From positions 3,659,501 through 3,723,500 of the forward strand of contig NC_021191.1 of assembly GCF_000389965.1 (NCBI RefSeq): a DNA stretch of 64,000 nt, given 5' to 3'. Positions 33,863 to 44,373 of this stretch are shown in pieces (within the stretch, counting starts at the first letter, position 1; every line of letters begins with the position of its first letter). The stretch is from Actinoplanes sp. N902-109 (lineage in GTDB: Bacteria > Actinomycetota > Actinomycetes > Mycobacteriales > Micromonosporaceae). Made by a program: the position numbers and the translations under genes. The notes under the pieces were generated by a model, which saw nothing but the letters and a program-made list of their open reading frames with translations, did no database searches and had not been told where the DNA came from.

Positions 33863-34774
33863 ATGAACTCCCGTTTCTCCGTCCCGCTGCGCCGGGCCGT
33901 CCTTGCCGTCGTTCTGCCCGCGACGGCCGCCGGGGCGCTCGCCGCGTGCGATGACTCCCCGGCACCTGCCCCCGCGCCGGCAGCCGCGCCGGCCCCGTCG
34001 ACCGGGGTACCCGCTGAGGAACAGCACATGATCAGCAACGGTGGGCACCGGCTGGCGTTCTACGTGACGCCCGGCCATGGTCCCGCCATCGTGCTGGACG
34101 CCGGTGGCGGCGAGGACCACAGCCAATGGAAAAGCATCGTCCCGCAACTCGCGCGGGCCACCGGGGCTCAGATCATCACGTACGACCGGGCGGGCCTGGG
34201 CGCCAGCGACGAGGTCAAGGGTGCCTGGGACGTGCACGCCGCCGTGTCGGATCTGCAAGCCGGGTTGATGCGGCTCGGGGTCACCAAAGATGTGATCCTG
34301 GTGGCACACTCGCAGGCCGGGGAGGTCGCCACCTATTTCGTACGGAAGAACCCGCGGCTGGTCTCCGGTGCCGTGCTGGTCGATGCGAGTCTGCCGCAGT
34401 TCTCCACCGACGAGCAGATCGCCAGGGTCGTCGCCGCCACCACCCCGCAGATCGAGGCGTTGAAGCAGCAGCCGTCGACGAAGCAGACCCGTCAGCTCAT
34501 CGCCACCGCGGCGAACTACGGTCCGATGCACCACGCCTACCACAAGGTGTCCTGGCCGGCCGGCGTGCCCGCCACGGTTGTCGTGTCGGAGAAGACGCCC
34601 TTCGACGGCTCGCCGCAGGACGCCCGGCACTGGCGGGACGCGGCCGCTGCGTTTGTCGCGTCGGGCCCCGGCCGTACCCTCGTGACCGCCGTGGGCAGCT
34701 CGCACGAGATCCCGCAGGATCGGCCGCAGCTGGTGGCCGAGGAGATCGAGAAGATGGTCACCGCCCGCGGCTGA
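33863..34774 (+). CDS. Lipoprotein alpha/beta hydrolase
   Basis: A 303-residue exported hydrolase. The signal ends in a lipobox-like GALAAC (Cys ~29), followed by an Ala/Pro tether, so it should be anchored outside the membrane. The core shows VLDAGGGEDHSQW (oxyanion region in place of HGxG), the nucleophile elbow AHSQAGE (Ser ~151) and a C-terminal His in GSSHEIPQDRP; the acid residue is not assigned. Esterase, lipase or other hydrolase activity is possible. It stands alone in a 150-bp upstream gap. Confidence 0.85.
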   Translation: MNSRFSVPLRRAVLAVVLPATAAGALAACDDSPAPAPAPAAAPAPSTGVPAEEQHMISNGGHRLAFYVTPGHGPAIVLDAGGGEDHSQWKSIVPQLARATGAQIITYDRAGLGASDEVKGAWDVHAAVSDLQAGLMRLGVTKDVILVAHSQAGEVATYFVRKNPRLVSGAVLVDASLPQFSTDEQIARVVAATTPQIEALKQQPSTKQTRQLIATAANYGPMHHAYHKVSWPAGVPATVVVSEKTPFDGSPQDARHWRDAAAAFVASGPGRTLVTAVGSSHEIPQDRPQLVAEEIEKMVTARG

Positions 34775-34838
34775 CTCGCTCAGCCGGCCACGCCCGCGGT
34801 GTCCCACGACCCGGCGGTGCAGCGCAAGCTGATCGCCC

Positions 34839-35366
34839 TCAGCGAGGCCCACTTCGCCCGCCGGCCATCGCCCGCCACTGGTCGTGGGTGAGGTCGTACT
34901 CGATCTTGTCGGCCGTCGCCACCGACAGCCGCAGGCCCAGCCGCTTCATCAGCGCCTGCGACGCGGTGTTGGCGGGGGCGCAGGTGGCAGTGATCCGCGC
35001 CGGTGCCAGGGTCTCGAAGACCTGGTGGAGGTAGGCCCGCACGGCCTCGTGGGCGTAACCCTTGCCGTGGTACGCCGGGTGGAACTGGAAGCCGATGTCG
35101 GGGCTGGCCCCGTCCCGGGCCGGCAGCCAGATGCCGAGGTCACCGATGACCCGGTCGTCGGCCACGTGGTGGACGGCGCGGGCGTGCCAGGCGTCCGGCA
35201 CCCGGTCGTCCAGCGTGGCCTGGGTCGTCAGATACTCGGCGGCCTGAGCGGGAGTCATCGGCTCGCCGAGCAGGTACCGGCGGACCTCGGGGTCGGCCTG
35301 GTAGTCCAGGAAGTCGTCCAGGTCGCCGATCGTGAAACGGCGGATCAGCAGGCGTGCGGTCGGCAC
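34839..35366 (-). CDS. GNAT family N-acetyltransferase (RimJ/RimL type)
   Basis: A 175-residue acetyltransferase. GTG at 35366 has GAGGAG upstream. It shows the N-terminal strand TARLLIRRF typical of Acetyltransf_3 proteins, the acetyl-CoA site FHPAYHGKGYAHEAV (pattern Q/RxxGxG/A) and the C-terminal ANTASQALMKRLGL motif. Such proteins acetylate amino groups of proteins or small molecules; the substrate is not predictable. It ends in the gap after the lipoprotein hydrolase gene, which is convergent. Confidence 0.86.
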   Translation of the reverse strand: MPTARLLIRRFTIGDLDDFLDYQADPEVRRYLLGEPMTPAQAAEYLTTQATLDDRVPDAWHARAVHHVADDRVIGDLGIWLPARDGASPDIGFQFHPAYHGKGYAHEAVRAYLHQVFETLAPARITATCAPANTASQALMKRLGLRLSVATADKIEYDLTHDQWRAMAGGRSGPR

Positions 35367-35400
35367 GGCAATCTCCTCGGGCGGGGGCCTCGCGGCTCGG

Positions 35401-36276
35401 TCAGCGGGGCGATACTGACAGACCGGTGCCGGCGGTGGCAGCCCAGGAGGCCAGCAGGGTGAGGGCCTGCGCGGTCGGGGAGGCGGGTTCGGCGGCGTAG
35501 ACGGTCAGCACCAGGCCGGGTTCGGCGACCAGGGCCATGGTCTCGTAGGCCAGCTCGAGGTCGCCGACCACGTGGTGGTGGAAGAGCTTGGTGCCGGTGC
35601 CGTGGATGCGTACGTTGTGCGAGCCCCACCGGCGGCGGAAGTCGTCGCTGCGGGTGGACAGCTCACCGACCAGGTCGTGCAGGCCCTTGTCGTGCGGGTC
35701 GGCGCCCGCGGCGGTGCGCAGGTTGGCCACGGTCATGTCGGCGAACAGGTCCCAGTCCGGGTAGAACCGCCGCGCGGCGCTGTCGAGGAAGGTGAACCGG
35801 GCGAAGTTGGGCGGGTTCTCCGGGCCGGCGTACAGGTCGCTGAACATGGCGCGGCCGAGCAGGTTGGTGGCGAGCAGGTCCGAGCGGTGGTTGACGACCA
35901 TCGCGGGGGCGGTGACCGCGTCGAGCGACCATTGCAGGCTGGGCCGGACCACCCAGCGCTTGGCCCGCGACGGCCGGCGCAGCAGGGTGCTGCTGCCGTT
36001 CGCCTCCTGGGCCAGGTGCATCAGGTGGGCGCGTTCGGCCTCGTCGAGCTGCAGGGCGCGGGCGATGGCCTCCAGCACGCCGGCCGAGACGCCGGCGAGC
36101 TGGCCGCGTTCGAGCTTGGCGTAGTACTCGACGCTCATGCCGGCCAGCGCGGCGACCTCGCTGCGGCGCAGGCCGGGCACGCGGCGCTGACCGACGGCGG
36201 GGATCCCGGCCCGGGCCGGCGTGATCTTGGCGCGGCGGGAGGTCAGGAAGTCGCGCACCTCGGCTCGGTTGTTCAC
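35401..36276 (-). CDS. XRE-family regulator with MmyB-like ligand domain
   Basis: A 291-residue regulator: an N-terminal helix-turn-helix (~25-75; GLRRSEVAALAGMSVEYYAK) and a C-terminal MmyB-type PAS-like domain (~105-275; SLDAVTAPAMVVNHRSDLLA, then LLGRAMFSDLY). The GTG at 36276 follows AAGGGG. This family regulates adjacent oxidoreductase genes or acts within antibiotic clusters. Here it lies ~2.5 kb left of the polyketide genes, between a GNAT gene and a kinase gene, and its target is unclear. Confidence 0.87.
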   Translation of the reverse strand: MNNRAEVRDFLTSRRAKITPARAGIPAVGQRRVPGLRRSEVAALAGMSVEYYAKLERGQLAGVSAGVLEAIARALQLDEAERAHLMHLAQEANGSSTLLRRPSRAKRWVVRPSLQWSLDAVTAPAMVVNHRSDLLATNLLGRAMFSDLYAGPENPPNFARFTFLDSAARRFYPDWDLFADMTVANLRTAAGADPHDKGLHDLVGELSTRSDDFRRRWGSHNVRIHGTGTKLFHHHVVGDLELAYETMALVAEPGLVLTVYAAEPASPTAQALTLLASWAATAGTGLSVSPR

Positions 36277-36382
36277 CCCTTCACGGTACGGCCGGGGGCG
36301 CCGGTGAGCGGTGTACCACCGGTACACCGCAGCGCCGGGGTCCGCGTACCGGGGAGGCCGGTGCCCGGCCCGGTGCCGCAGC

Positions 36383-37867
36383 TCAGCCGAGGTCGACCGG
36401 GACGCCGGCACCGGTCAGGCCGTCGTGCAGGACCAGCCGCTTGACCTCGGTGTCCCGCGGCACGTCGTAGATCAGCGCTCCGGACACCGTGTCGCCCGGC
36501 TGCACCTCACGGATCAGGTTCAGGGTCTGCGGGTAGGAGAGCAGCGACCAGGCGTCCGGGCTGTAGGAACGGCCCCCGGCGTCCTCCAGGTGCTGGTTGA
36601 GCACCCACACCAGGGTGCCGTCCTGGCCCACGTTGGTGACCGTCAGGTCGACCACGCAGTAGTGCCCCTTGGCCTTGCGTTCCACCGGCCAGAAGCCCAT
36701 CTCGGTGGCCCCGCAGTGCAGACCGGTCACGGTGAACCGCAGCGCACCGGCACGGACGCCGGGAGCAGCCGAGGCCGGATCCGACGGCGTTTCCTGCGGT
36801 GGTGCCGCCGGCGTGGCTTGCGGTGGTGCCGCCGCCGAAGCGGAGGGCGGAGCGGCACGCCGTCGCGCATCGCCGTCGCGGGACAGGCTCACGCCCAGCA
36901 GGACAGCGATCAACGCCGGCACCGCGGCCGGCATGAGCAGGCGGCGGAGCCGGTTGGCGACCGGCGCCGGGGACAGAACGCGGGTGGCGGCCGGCCCCGG
37001 GGGCAGGGCCCGGGTGGCGGCCGGCCCCGAGGGCAGAGGGCGGGTGGCAGCCGGCCCCGGGGGCGGTACTCGGATGGCAGCCGGCTCTGCGGGCCGGACG
37101 GCCAGCGTGGCCGGTGCCGGGTCGTCGCTGCCGGTCAGTGCCAGCAGCACGGCGCGGGCCGCCGGTCGCTGGTCGGGGTCCGCCGCGAAAGCCTGCTCCA
37201 CCATGGCGGCCAGCGGCGCGGGCAGGCGGCTGGGGTCGACGGTGGTGAGGGCCGGATGGCGCCCGGTTGCCGCCCACCGGACCAGCATGCTCCAGGCGTA
37301 GACGTCCGCACTCGCCGCCGGTGGCCGCCCGGCCAGCCGTTCCGGCGCCATCCAGCCGGGCGTCCCGATGGTCTGGCCGGTGGTGTCCGGGTCGTCCAGC
37401 GGCCGGGCGACGCCGAAGTCCACCACCTTGGGCCCGAACGCCGACAGCATGACGTTGCGCGGCGTCAGGTCGCCGTGCACCAGACCGGCGGCGTGGATGC
37501 TGGTGAGCGCCGCGGCCACGCCGACGGCCAGGGTCTCCACCTCGGAGTCCGAGAGCGGTCCGTTCGCGGTGACGTGGGCGTACAGCGAGGGACCGGCGAT
37601 GTATTCGGTGACCAGATAGGGGATGGGGCAGTCGAGGTCGGCGGCCAGGACGCGGGCGGTGCAGAAGGCGGCCACCCGGCGGGCCGCTGCCACCTCCCGG
37701 GCGAACCGGCGGCGGAAAGCGGGGTCCTCGCGGAGTTCCTCGTTGATCAGTTTGATCGCCACCGGTGTGCCGTCCGGGCCGCGGGCCAGATGGACCACAC
37801 CCATGCCGCCGGCGCCGAGGACGCGCTCGAGACGGTACGGGCCGACGTGGTCCGGCATGTCGTCCAC
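36383..37867 (-). CDS. Receptor-type Ser/Thr protein kinase with extracellular DUF4352-like domain
   Basis: A 494-residue membrane kinase. It has a P-loop GAGGMG (18-23), Lys39 (VAIK), catalytic loop HGDLTPRN (131-138) and DFG (150-152), so the residues needed for catalysis are present, but the Arg of the usual HRD is Gly. A Pro-rich juxtamembrane part contains three exact 10-residue GPAATR units (from residues 271, 281, 291). The membrane helix is at ~310-328. The outer domain (~375-494) resembles DUF4352, with a cysteine pair. It reads some external signal and phosphorylates unknown targets. GTG start chosen; an ATG three codons later is possible. Confidence 0.9.
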   Translation of the reverse strand: MDDMPDHVGPYRLERVLGAGGMGVVHLARGPDGTPVAIKLINEELREDPAFRRRFAREVAAARRVAAFCTARVLAADLDCPIPYLVTEYIAGPSLYAHVTANGPLSDSEVETLAVGVAAALTSIHAAGLVHGDLTPRNVMLSAFGPKVVDFGVARPLDDPDTTGQTIGTPGWMAPERLAGRPPAASADVYAWSMLVRWAATGRHPALTTVDPSRLPAPLAAMVEQAFAADPDQRPAARAVLLALTGSDDPAPATLAVRPAEPAAIRVPPPGPAATRPLPSGPAATRALPPGPAATRVLSPAPVANRLRRLLMPAAVPALIAVLLGVSLSRDGDARRRAAPPSASAAAPPQATPAAPPQETPSDPASAAPGVRAGALRFTVTGLHCGATEMGFWPVERKAKGHYCVVDLTVTNVGQDGTLVWVLNQHLEDAGGRSYSPDAWSLLSYPQTLNLIREVQPGDTVSGALIYDVPRDTEVKRLVLHDGLTGAGVPVDLG

Positions 37868-37894
37868 CGTCGCACCCCCCGTGCACAGTAGGCC

Positions 37895-38143
37895 TCAGTG
37901 CGGGTCGGCCACGCCGAAACGCTGCCGGGCCGCGGCGATGGAGCCGGCCTCCTCGGCCGGGACGTCCTTCTCGAAGAAGATGGCGTCGGCCGGGCAGACC
38001 GGCCGGCAGGCGTCACAGTCGACACACTCGGCCGGGTCGATGATCAGCTGTTCGCCGGCGTCGTGGATGCAGTCGACCGGGCAGACCTCGATGCAGGACT
38101 GGTCCTTGGTTCCCACGCAACGGCTGGTGATGACGTACGACAT
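37895..38143 (-). CDS. 7Fe-type ferredoxin (FdxA-like)
   Basis: An 82-residue electron carrier; ATG at 38143 has AGGAG 5 nt upstream. Cysteines at 9, 17, 21, 25, 40, 43, 46 and 50 follow the FdxA layout (C-x7-C-x3-C-x3-CI ... CxxCxxCxxxCP) for one 3Fe-4S and one 4Fe-4S cluster. It lies at the left edge of the polyketide cluster, 22 bp after a membrane-protein gene, and could serve the two P450s at 50.7 and 52.9 kb. That link is inferred. Confidence 0.93.
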   Translation of the reverse strand: MSYVITSRCVGTKDQSCIEVCPVDCIHDAGEQLIIDPAECVDCDACRPVCPADAIFFEKDVPAEEAGSIAAARQRFGVADPH

Positions 38144-38171
38144 GAGCACTCCTGGCTGGACTGGGCGGGGT

Positions 38172-39086
38172 TCAGTCGCGGGCGGGCACGGGTGCGGGGG
38201 TGCGGCGGGCGGGGGTACGGCCGGCCCGGCGTGACTCGGTTGCCCGCCGGCCCCAGCGGGTCTTCCCCCACGGCTTCCAGATCGAGAGGGCGGTGGTGGT
38301 CCACAGGATCACGCCGTAGGCGGCCATGCAGAGCGTGAGGACCAGGCCGAGGGTGCCGGGCTCGGCGGTGGAGCCGGCGGCCATCCGATCGCTCAGCTCG
38401 CTGATCCAGTGGTGCTGGAAACCCGCCACCGACGGGATGATCAGCGAGAGGAGGAACTTGGTGAGCACCCACTTGTTGCGCACCAGTCCCCATTTGGTGC
38501 CGAGCGAGACCACCAGGCCCGAGATGATGGAGAGGAAGACGACCGGGATCACAATGACCAGGTCGAACAGATGCATGATGCGGTAGGCGTCGTGACTGAG
38601 CGCGCGATCACTGGTGAATTGGCCGGTCAGGCTGAGCACCAGCATTGCCATCGACAGGCCGAGCCAGCTCACCGAAAGACCGACGTGCAACCACAGGAAA
38701 TACTTGCGGATACGCGGTGACAACTGCGCGAAGTGCGGCCGCAGCAATGCCACGATCACCCCGGAGAGCAGCATCCCCAGCAGCGGGAGGTTGGACGGGA
38801 TGCTGAGCAGGAACTGCAGCGGCACCAGGGTCACCTCGGTCGCCACCAGCACCGGACGGACCCAGGAGCGGCCGTGGTAGCGGGCCAGGACCAGGTGGCC
38901 GACGGCAGCCACGGGATAGAACACCAGACCCGCCTGACCGATGGGGCCGCGGTCCGGGTCCGTCGCCAGCAGCACCGCGGTCACGGCCGCCAGAACGGCG
39001 AAAGCCACCAGGAGAATGCGGATCGTCCGGTCGTTCCTGTTGGTGGCAACGGTGCCGGGCACTGATTCGGAAACCGGCGCTTCCAT
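38172..39086 (-). CDS. Polytopic membrane protein (DUF2269-like), unknown function
   Basis: A 304-residue protein with about seven hydrophobic helices, an N-terminal soluble tail (1-20) and a C-terminal basic Arg/Pro-rich tail (~285-304). Segments such as YFLWLHVGLSVSWLGLSMAM resemble heme/copper or DUF2269-type small integral membrane proteins often found beside resistance genes. It is followed by the ferredoxin gene and may be a cluster border gene with a transport or self-protection role; no signature fixes this. Confidence 0.7.
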   Translation of the reverse strand: MEAPVSESVPGTVATNRNDRTIRILLVAFAVLAAVTAVLLATDPDRGPIGQAGLVFYPVAAVGHLVLARYHGRSWVRPVLVATEVTLVPLQFLLSIPSNLPLLGMLLSGVIVALLRPHFAQLSPRIRKYFLWLHVGLSVSWLGLSMAMLVLSLTGQFTSDRALSHDAYRIMHLFDLVIVIPVVFLSIISGLVVSLGTKWGLVRNKWVLTKFLLSLIIPSVAGFQHHWISELSDRMAAGSTAEPGTLGLVLTLCMAAYGVILWTTTALSIWKPWGKTRWGRRATESRRAGRTPARRTPAPVPARD

Positions 39087-39142
39087 CGATTCGATCCCCT
39101 CTTCATACGTCTGGACGCAGCATTTACGCTAATCGGGGAACG

Positions 39143-39181
39143 AGCAGCCGGCATCGCCGGAAGGTAGCGGTGCCGGCTGCT
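39143..39181 (-). terminator. Hairpin after accC (putative terminator of the main polyketide operon)
   Basis: AGCAGCCGGCA (39143-39153) pairs perfectly with TGCCGGCTGCT (39171-39181) around a 17-nt loop. It lies 57 bp past the accC stop, at the end of a run of about 13 minus-strand genes. It lacks a clear U tract, as is common for actinomycete terminators. Confidence 0.6.
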
Positions 39182-39237
39182 TTAGTAGCATCGGGACGAG
39201 CGCGGTTGCATCGTTCGATGTAGCCGCCCGGCCCGGC

Positions 39238-40590
39238 TCAGCCGCCGAGGTCCGGCCGCTCGGCCAGGAAGCTGGTCGAGTGCTCGGCCGCCCGGAACAC
39301 CGGGTCGGCGATGACCGCGCGGATCAGCGGGGCGGTGGTGCGCACCCCGGGCCCGGAGATCCGGAACTCGGCCAGCGCCCGGTCCAGCCGGTCCAGCGCC
39401 TGCGCCCGGTCCGGGGCCCAGGCGATCACCTTGGCCAGCAGCGAGTCGTAGTCCGGCGGCACCTGCCAGCCCGCGTACGCATGGGTGTCCACCCGCACGA
39501 ACGGGCCGCCAGGCACGGTGAACTCCTCCAGCAGGCCCGGGCAGGGCGCGAAGTCGCGGGCCGGGTCCTCCGCGTTCACCCGGCACTCGACCGCCACGCC
39601 GCGCGGCACGATGTCCTCCTGCCGCACCGACAACGGCAGGCCCGCGGCCACCCGGATCTGTTCGCGCACCAGGTCGATGCCGGTCACCAGTTCGGTGACC
39701 GGATGTTCCACCTGGATCCGGCAGTTGACCTCGATGAAGGCGAACTCGTCGCCCTGCACCAGGAACTCGAACGTGCCGGCGCCGGTGTAGCCGACCGCCG
39801 CCGCGCCGCGTACCGCCGTGTCGGTGAGCCCGGCGGCCACGTCCGGTTCGAGCGCCGGGGCCGGGCTCTCCTCCACCAGCTTCTGGTAGCGGCGCTGCAC
39901 CGAGCAGTCCCGCTCACCCAGGTGCAGCACCGTGCCCCGATCGTCACCGAGCACCTGGACCTCGACGTGCCGGGCGTTCTCCCAGAACCGCTCCAGATAG
40001 ACCCGGCCGTCCCCGAAGACCGCCAGCGCCGCCGCCCTGGTCTGGCGGAACGCGGGCACCAGGTCGCGCTGGTCGTGCACCAGGGTCATGCCCCGCCCGC
40101 CCCCGCCGGCCGCCGCCTTGATGATCAGCGGCAGACCGATCCGGGCCGCCTCCTCGACCGCCTCGCCGACGCTGCTCACCGGGCCGGCACTGCCCGGCAG
40201 CACGGGCAGACCGGCCGCCGACATCAGCGCCCGCGCGGTGGCCTTGTCGCCGAGGCGGGCCATCACATCCGGCCGGGGGCCGATGAAGACCAGGTCGTTG
40301 GCGGCGCAGATCTCGGCGAAGTCCGGGTCCTCGGAGAGGAACCCGTAGCCCGGGTGCACGGCCTGCGCACCGGTCTGCCGGGCCGCCTCGATGATCGCCG
40401 GGGCCGAGAGGTAGCTGCGCCGGGCCGGGCCGGGGCCGATCTGCACCGCCTCGTCGGCGGACAGCACCGCGGCCGACCGGCGGTCGGCGGTGGAGTGCAC
40501 CACGACGCTGCGGATGCCCATCTCCCGGCAGGTCCGTACGACCCGCAGCGCGATCTCGCCGCGGTTGGCGATCAGCAGCGTGTCAAACAT
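39238..40590 (-). CDS. accC: Acetyl-CoA carboxylase biotin carboxylase subunit
   Basis: A 450-residue biotin carboxylase with ATP-grasp fold. It shows the N-terminal FDTLLIANRGEIALRVVR, the glycine-rich ATP loop KAAAGGGGRGM (~158-168), EESPAPAL, and the catalytic EVNCRIQVEHPVTE segment (~284-297; the usual N-x-R-x-Q-V-E-H). Its ATG overlaps the end of the BCCP gene by 8 bp. With the adjacent BCCP and fused carboxyltransferase it forms a complete, cluster-dedicated acetyl-CoA carboxylase, supplying malonyl-CoA for the polyketide synthase. Confidence 0.95.
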   Translation of the reverse strand: MFDTLLIANRGEIALRVVRTCREMGIRSVVVHSTADRRSAAVLSADEAVQIGPGPARRSYLSAPAIIEAARQTGAQAVHPGYGFLSEDPDFAEICAANDLVFIGPRPDVMARLGDKATARALMSAAGLPVLPGSAGPVSSVGEAVEEAARIGLPLIIKAAAGGGGRGMTLVHDQRDLVPAFRQTRAAALAVFGDGRVYLERFWENARHVEVQVLGDDRGTVLHLGERDCSVQRRYQKLVEESPAPALEPDVAAGLTDTAVRGAAAVGYTGAGTFEFLVQGDEFAFIEVNCRIQVEHPVTELVTGIDLVREQIRVAAGLPLSVRQEDIVPRGVAVECRVNAEDPARDFAPCPGLLEEFTVPGGPFVRVDTHAYAGWQVPPDYDSLLAKVIAWAPDRAQALDRLDRALAEFRISGPGVRTTAPLIRAVIADPVFRAAEHSTSFLAERPDLGG

Positions 40591-41113
40591 CCGCGTCCTC
40601 GCCGTCCAGCTCCGGCTCGATGTGGATCAGCGGCTGCCCGTACTGGACCGGTGCCGCATCGTCGGCCAGGATCGCGGCGACCCGGCCCGGCCGGTCCGCC
40701 TCCAGCGGGTGCAGCAGCTTCATCGCCTCCAGCAGTCCCAGCTGCTGACCGGCGAAGACCGTGTCGCCCACTTCGACGAACGGTTTCGCGCCCGGCTGCG
40801 GCGCCCGGTAGAACGTGCCGACCAGCGGCGACACCACCTGGTGCAGCGTCTCCGTGGCCGGCTCGGTGCTGTCCGGGCCGGGCATCGGCGGGGCCGCCGT
40901 GGTGGCGTCCGCCGGTCCGGCCGGTGCCGCCGTGGGCCAGGTCAGGTCGACGCTCACGTCGCCCAGCCGGACCCGCAGCCGCCCGGGTGGCCGGGGCGCC
41001 ACCCGGAGCAGCTCGGCCACCCCGTCGCAGAGCGCCTTCATGGCGGTCTCCGATGCCGGTGCGAAGGCGAGCCGATCCCCGATGACCTCCAGCTCGTCGG
41101 TGCGGTCCGTCAT
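40583..41113 (-). CDS. accB: Biotin carboxyl carrier protein
   Basis: A 176-residue BCCP. The biotinyl domain (~90-170) contains VGTFYRAP, the thumb-like region and the biotin acceptor Lys132 in LLEAMKLLHPLEA, a slight variant of EAMKM. The N-terminal 85 residues include an Ala/Pro linker. ATG at 41113 has GAGAGGA upstream. It lies between the carboxyltransferase gene (2-bp gap) and accC (8-bp overlap). Confidence 0.94.
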   Translation of the reverse strand: MTDRTDELEVIGDRLAFAPASETAMKALCDGVAELLRVAPRPPGRLRVRLGDVSVDLTWPTAAPAGPADATTAAPPMPGPDSTEPATETLHQVVSPLVGTFYRAPQPGAKPFVEVGDTVFAGQQLGLLEAMKLLHPLEADRPGRVAAILADDAAPVQYGQPLIHIEPELDGEDADV

Positions 41114-41115
41114 GA

Positions 41116-42819
<1,704 letters not shown>

Positions 42820-42969
42820 GATGTCTCCCTGAGTTGGTTGCGCGGTGTCTCCCGGTGCGCCGTAGTAGTTCCTGCCCATCGCCTCCAAGCCGGCGAACAG
42901 CAGCGCGCCCACCCACCGCGCGGCCCGCCAGATCGAGCCGTTCCCGTCGGCAGCCGGCATGGTCATCGC

Positions 42970-43272
42970 CTAGTAGGCCGCGCTGACCTGGTAGACCCCG
43001 AACGGCGTGGTCATCCGCCGGTCCCGGTAGCGGCGCAGCAGCGCGGTGGTCTCCTTGTGCTCGGGACCGGCCTCCCACCTGGTGAAGGCGGCCAGGTCAC
43101 GCCACCGGCTGAGCACCACGAACCCGCTGTCGTCGTGCACCGACCGCAGCAGCTCGTTGCCCAGCTGCCCGGGCACCTGGGCCATCTCGGCGCTCACCCG
43201 GTGGTAGGCCGCCAGCACGCCGTCGGCGTCCTCGGTGGCGTGGTAGACCAGCACCCGGACCTCGCCGGTCAC
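42970..43272 (-). CDS. Antibiotic biosynthesis monooxygenase (ABM) domain protein 1
   Basis: A 100-residue single ABM/ferredoxin-like domain (EVRVLVYHATEDADGVLAAY; VVLSRWRDLAAFTRW). Cofactor-free ABM enzymes of the TcmH/ActVA-Orf6 type oxidise anthrone-like polyketide rings to quinones with O2. The GTG overlaps the upstream ABM gene's stop (GTGA). Two adjacent ABM genes suggest a heterodimer or two consecutive ring oxidations, as seen in pentangular-polyketide clusters. Confidence 0.88.
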   Translation of the reverse strand: MTGEVRVLVYHATEDADGVLAAYHRVSAEMAQVPGQLGNELLRSVHDDSGFVVLSRWRDLAAFTRWEAGPEHKETTALLRRYRDRRMTTPFGVYQVSAAY

Positions 43273-43598
43273 GGTGTCACCCCGGCCGCCGAGGGCAGGT
43301 AGGCGACGATGGTCATGGTGGACATGTCGCCGCCGCTGCGGAACGGGTGCAGCCGCTCGCGGTGGCGCAGATGCCCCTCGCTGTGCTCGAACACCCGGAA
43401 GCTGGCCTCGTCGGTCCAGTCGCTGACGATGACGTAGACGCCCTCGTTCTCGGCGTCCTTGGCGAGCCACTGGCCGCGGTTGGCCGGATGCCCGGTGACC
43501 CCGTCGCCGATCTCCAGCCACACCCGTTCGAAGTCGGCCTCCATGCCGGGCCGGATGTGCATCCGCAGCTGCACCCGGAACGTCGCGCCGGCGCTCAC
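43269..43598 (-). CDS. Antibiotic biosynthesis monooxygenase (ABM) domain protein 2
   Basis: A 109-residue ABM domain (TFRVQLRMHIRPGMEADFER; VIVSDWTDEASFRVFEHS). The GTG at 43598 overlaps the stop of the upstream ketoreductase, and its own stop overlaps the next ABM gene. The repeated GTGA junctions indicate coupled translation of ketoreductase, ABM2 and ABM1. Likely role: oxygenation of an aromatic ring during or just after cyclisation; the exact carbon is unknown. Confidence 0.88.
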   Translation of the reverse strand: MSAGATFRVQLRMHIRPGMEADFERVWLEIGDGVTGHPANRGQWLAKDAENEGVYVIVSDWTDEASFRVFEHSEGHLRHRERLHPFRSGGDMSTMTIVAYLPSAAGVTP

Positions 43599-44347
43599 GA
43601 GATGCCGCCGTCGACGTGCACGGTCGCGCCGGTGATGTAGGACGACTGGTCGCCGAGCAGGAAGCCGACCACCCCGCCGACCTCGGCGGGCCGGCCCAGC
43701 CGGCCGAGCGCGGTCTTCTGCCGGTAGCGGGCGGTGAGCTGCTCGCGCTGCTCGGCCGGGAGCTCGGCCATCGCCTCGGTCTCGATCACGCCGGGCGCGA
43801 CGACGTTGACCCGGATGCCCCGCGGCCCCAGCTCCTTGGCCAGCGAGCGGGTGAGCCCCGCGACGGCCGCCTTGGCCGCCGTGTAGTGCGCGCGCAGCGG
43901 GATGCCGACCTCGGCCACCTTGGACCCGATGTTGACGATCGAAGCACCCTCCCCGAGCAGCGGCAGGGCGCCCTGGATGACCTGGAACGTGGCGGTCACG
44001 TTGGTGTCCAGGACCCGCTGCCACTCGGCGAGCGGCAGTTCGGCGTACGGCACATGGCTGATCACGCCGGCGTTGTTGACCACACCGTCGAGACCGCCGA
44101 ACCGCGACGAGCACTCGGCCAGCAGCGCGGTCACCTCCTCGGGGCGGCTCACGTCGGCGCGTACCAGATGGTGGTCGCCGCCGATCTCCTTGAGCTCGCG
44201 TTCGAGGGTCTCGGCGCGCTCGCCGCCCTGGCGGTGGCAGGTGAGCACGGCGGCCCCGGCGCGGGCCAGCGTGAGCACGATGCCACGGCCGATCCCCCGG
44301 GTGCCGCCGGTGACCAGAACTCTCTTGCCGTGCAGACCGAAGTCCAT
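43595..44347 (-). CDS. FabG-like SDR, polyketide ketoreductase candidate
   Basis: A 250-residue SDR with TGGTRGIG (~13-20), NNAG (~92-95), catalytic Ser in NIGSKV and YTAAK (~153-157), and the C-terminal HVDGG. FabG-type reductases in type II clusters reduce a chain or ring ketone (for example a C-19-type ketoreduction in pentangular compounds). Its position between the anthrone-oxygenase-like gene and the ABM pair agrees with a core, not sugar, function. Confidence 0.88.
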   Translation of the reverse strand: MDFGLHGKRVLVTGGTRGIGRGIVLTLARAGAAVLTCHRQGGERAETLERELKEIGGDHHLVRADVSRPEEVTALLAECSSRFGGLDGVVNNAGVISHVPYAELPLAEWQRVLDTNVTATFQVIQGALPLLGEGASIVNIGSKVAEVGIPLRAHYTAAKAAVAGLTRSLAKELGPRGIRVNVVAPGVIETEAMAELPAEQREQLTARYRQKTALGRLGRPAEVGGVVGFLLGDQSSYITGATVHVDGGIS

Positions 44348-44373
44348 GTCTCCTCCAAACGAAGGGCCGGCGG

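Noticed and set aside
42820..42966. A separate 49-residue peptide gene before the carboxyltransferase
   Set aside because: It has no stop before the carboxyltransferase and no good ribosome site, so it is noted only as a possible N-terminal extension.
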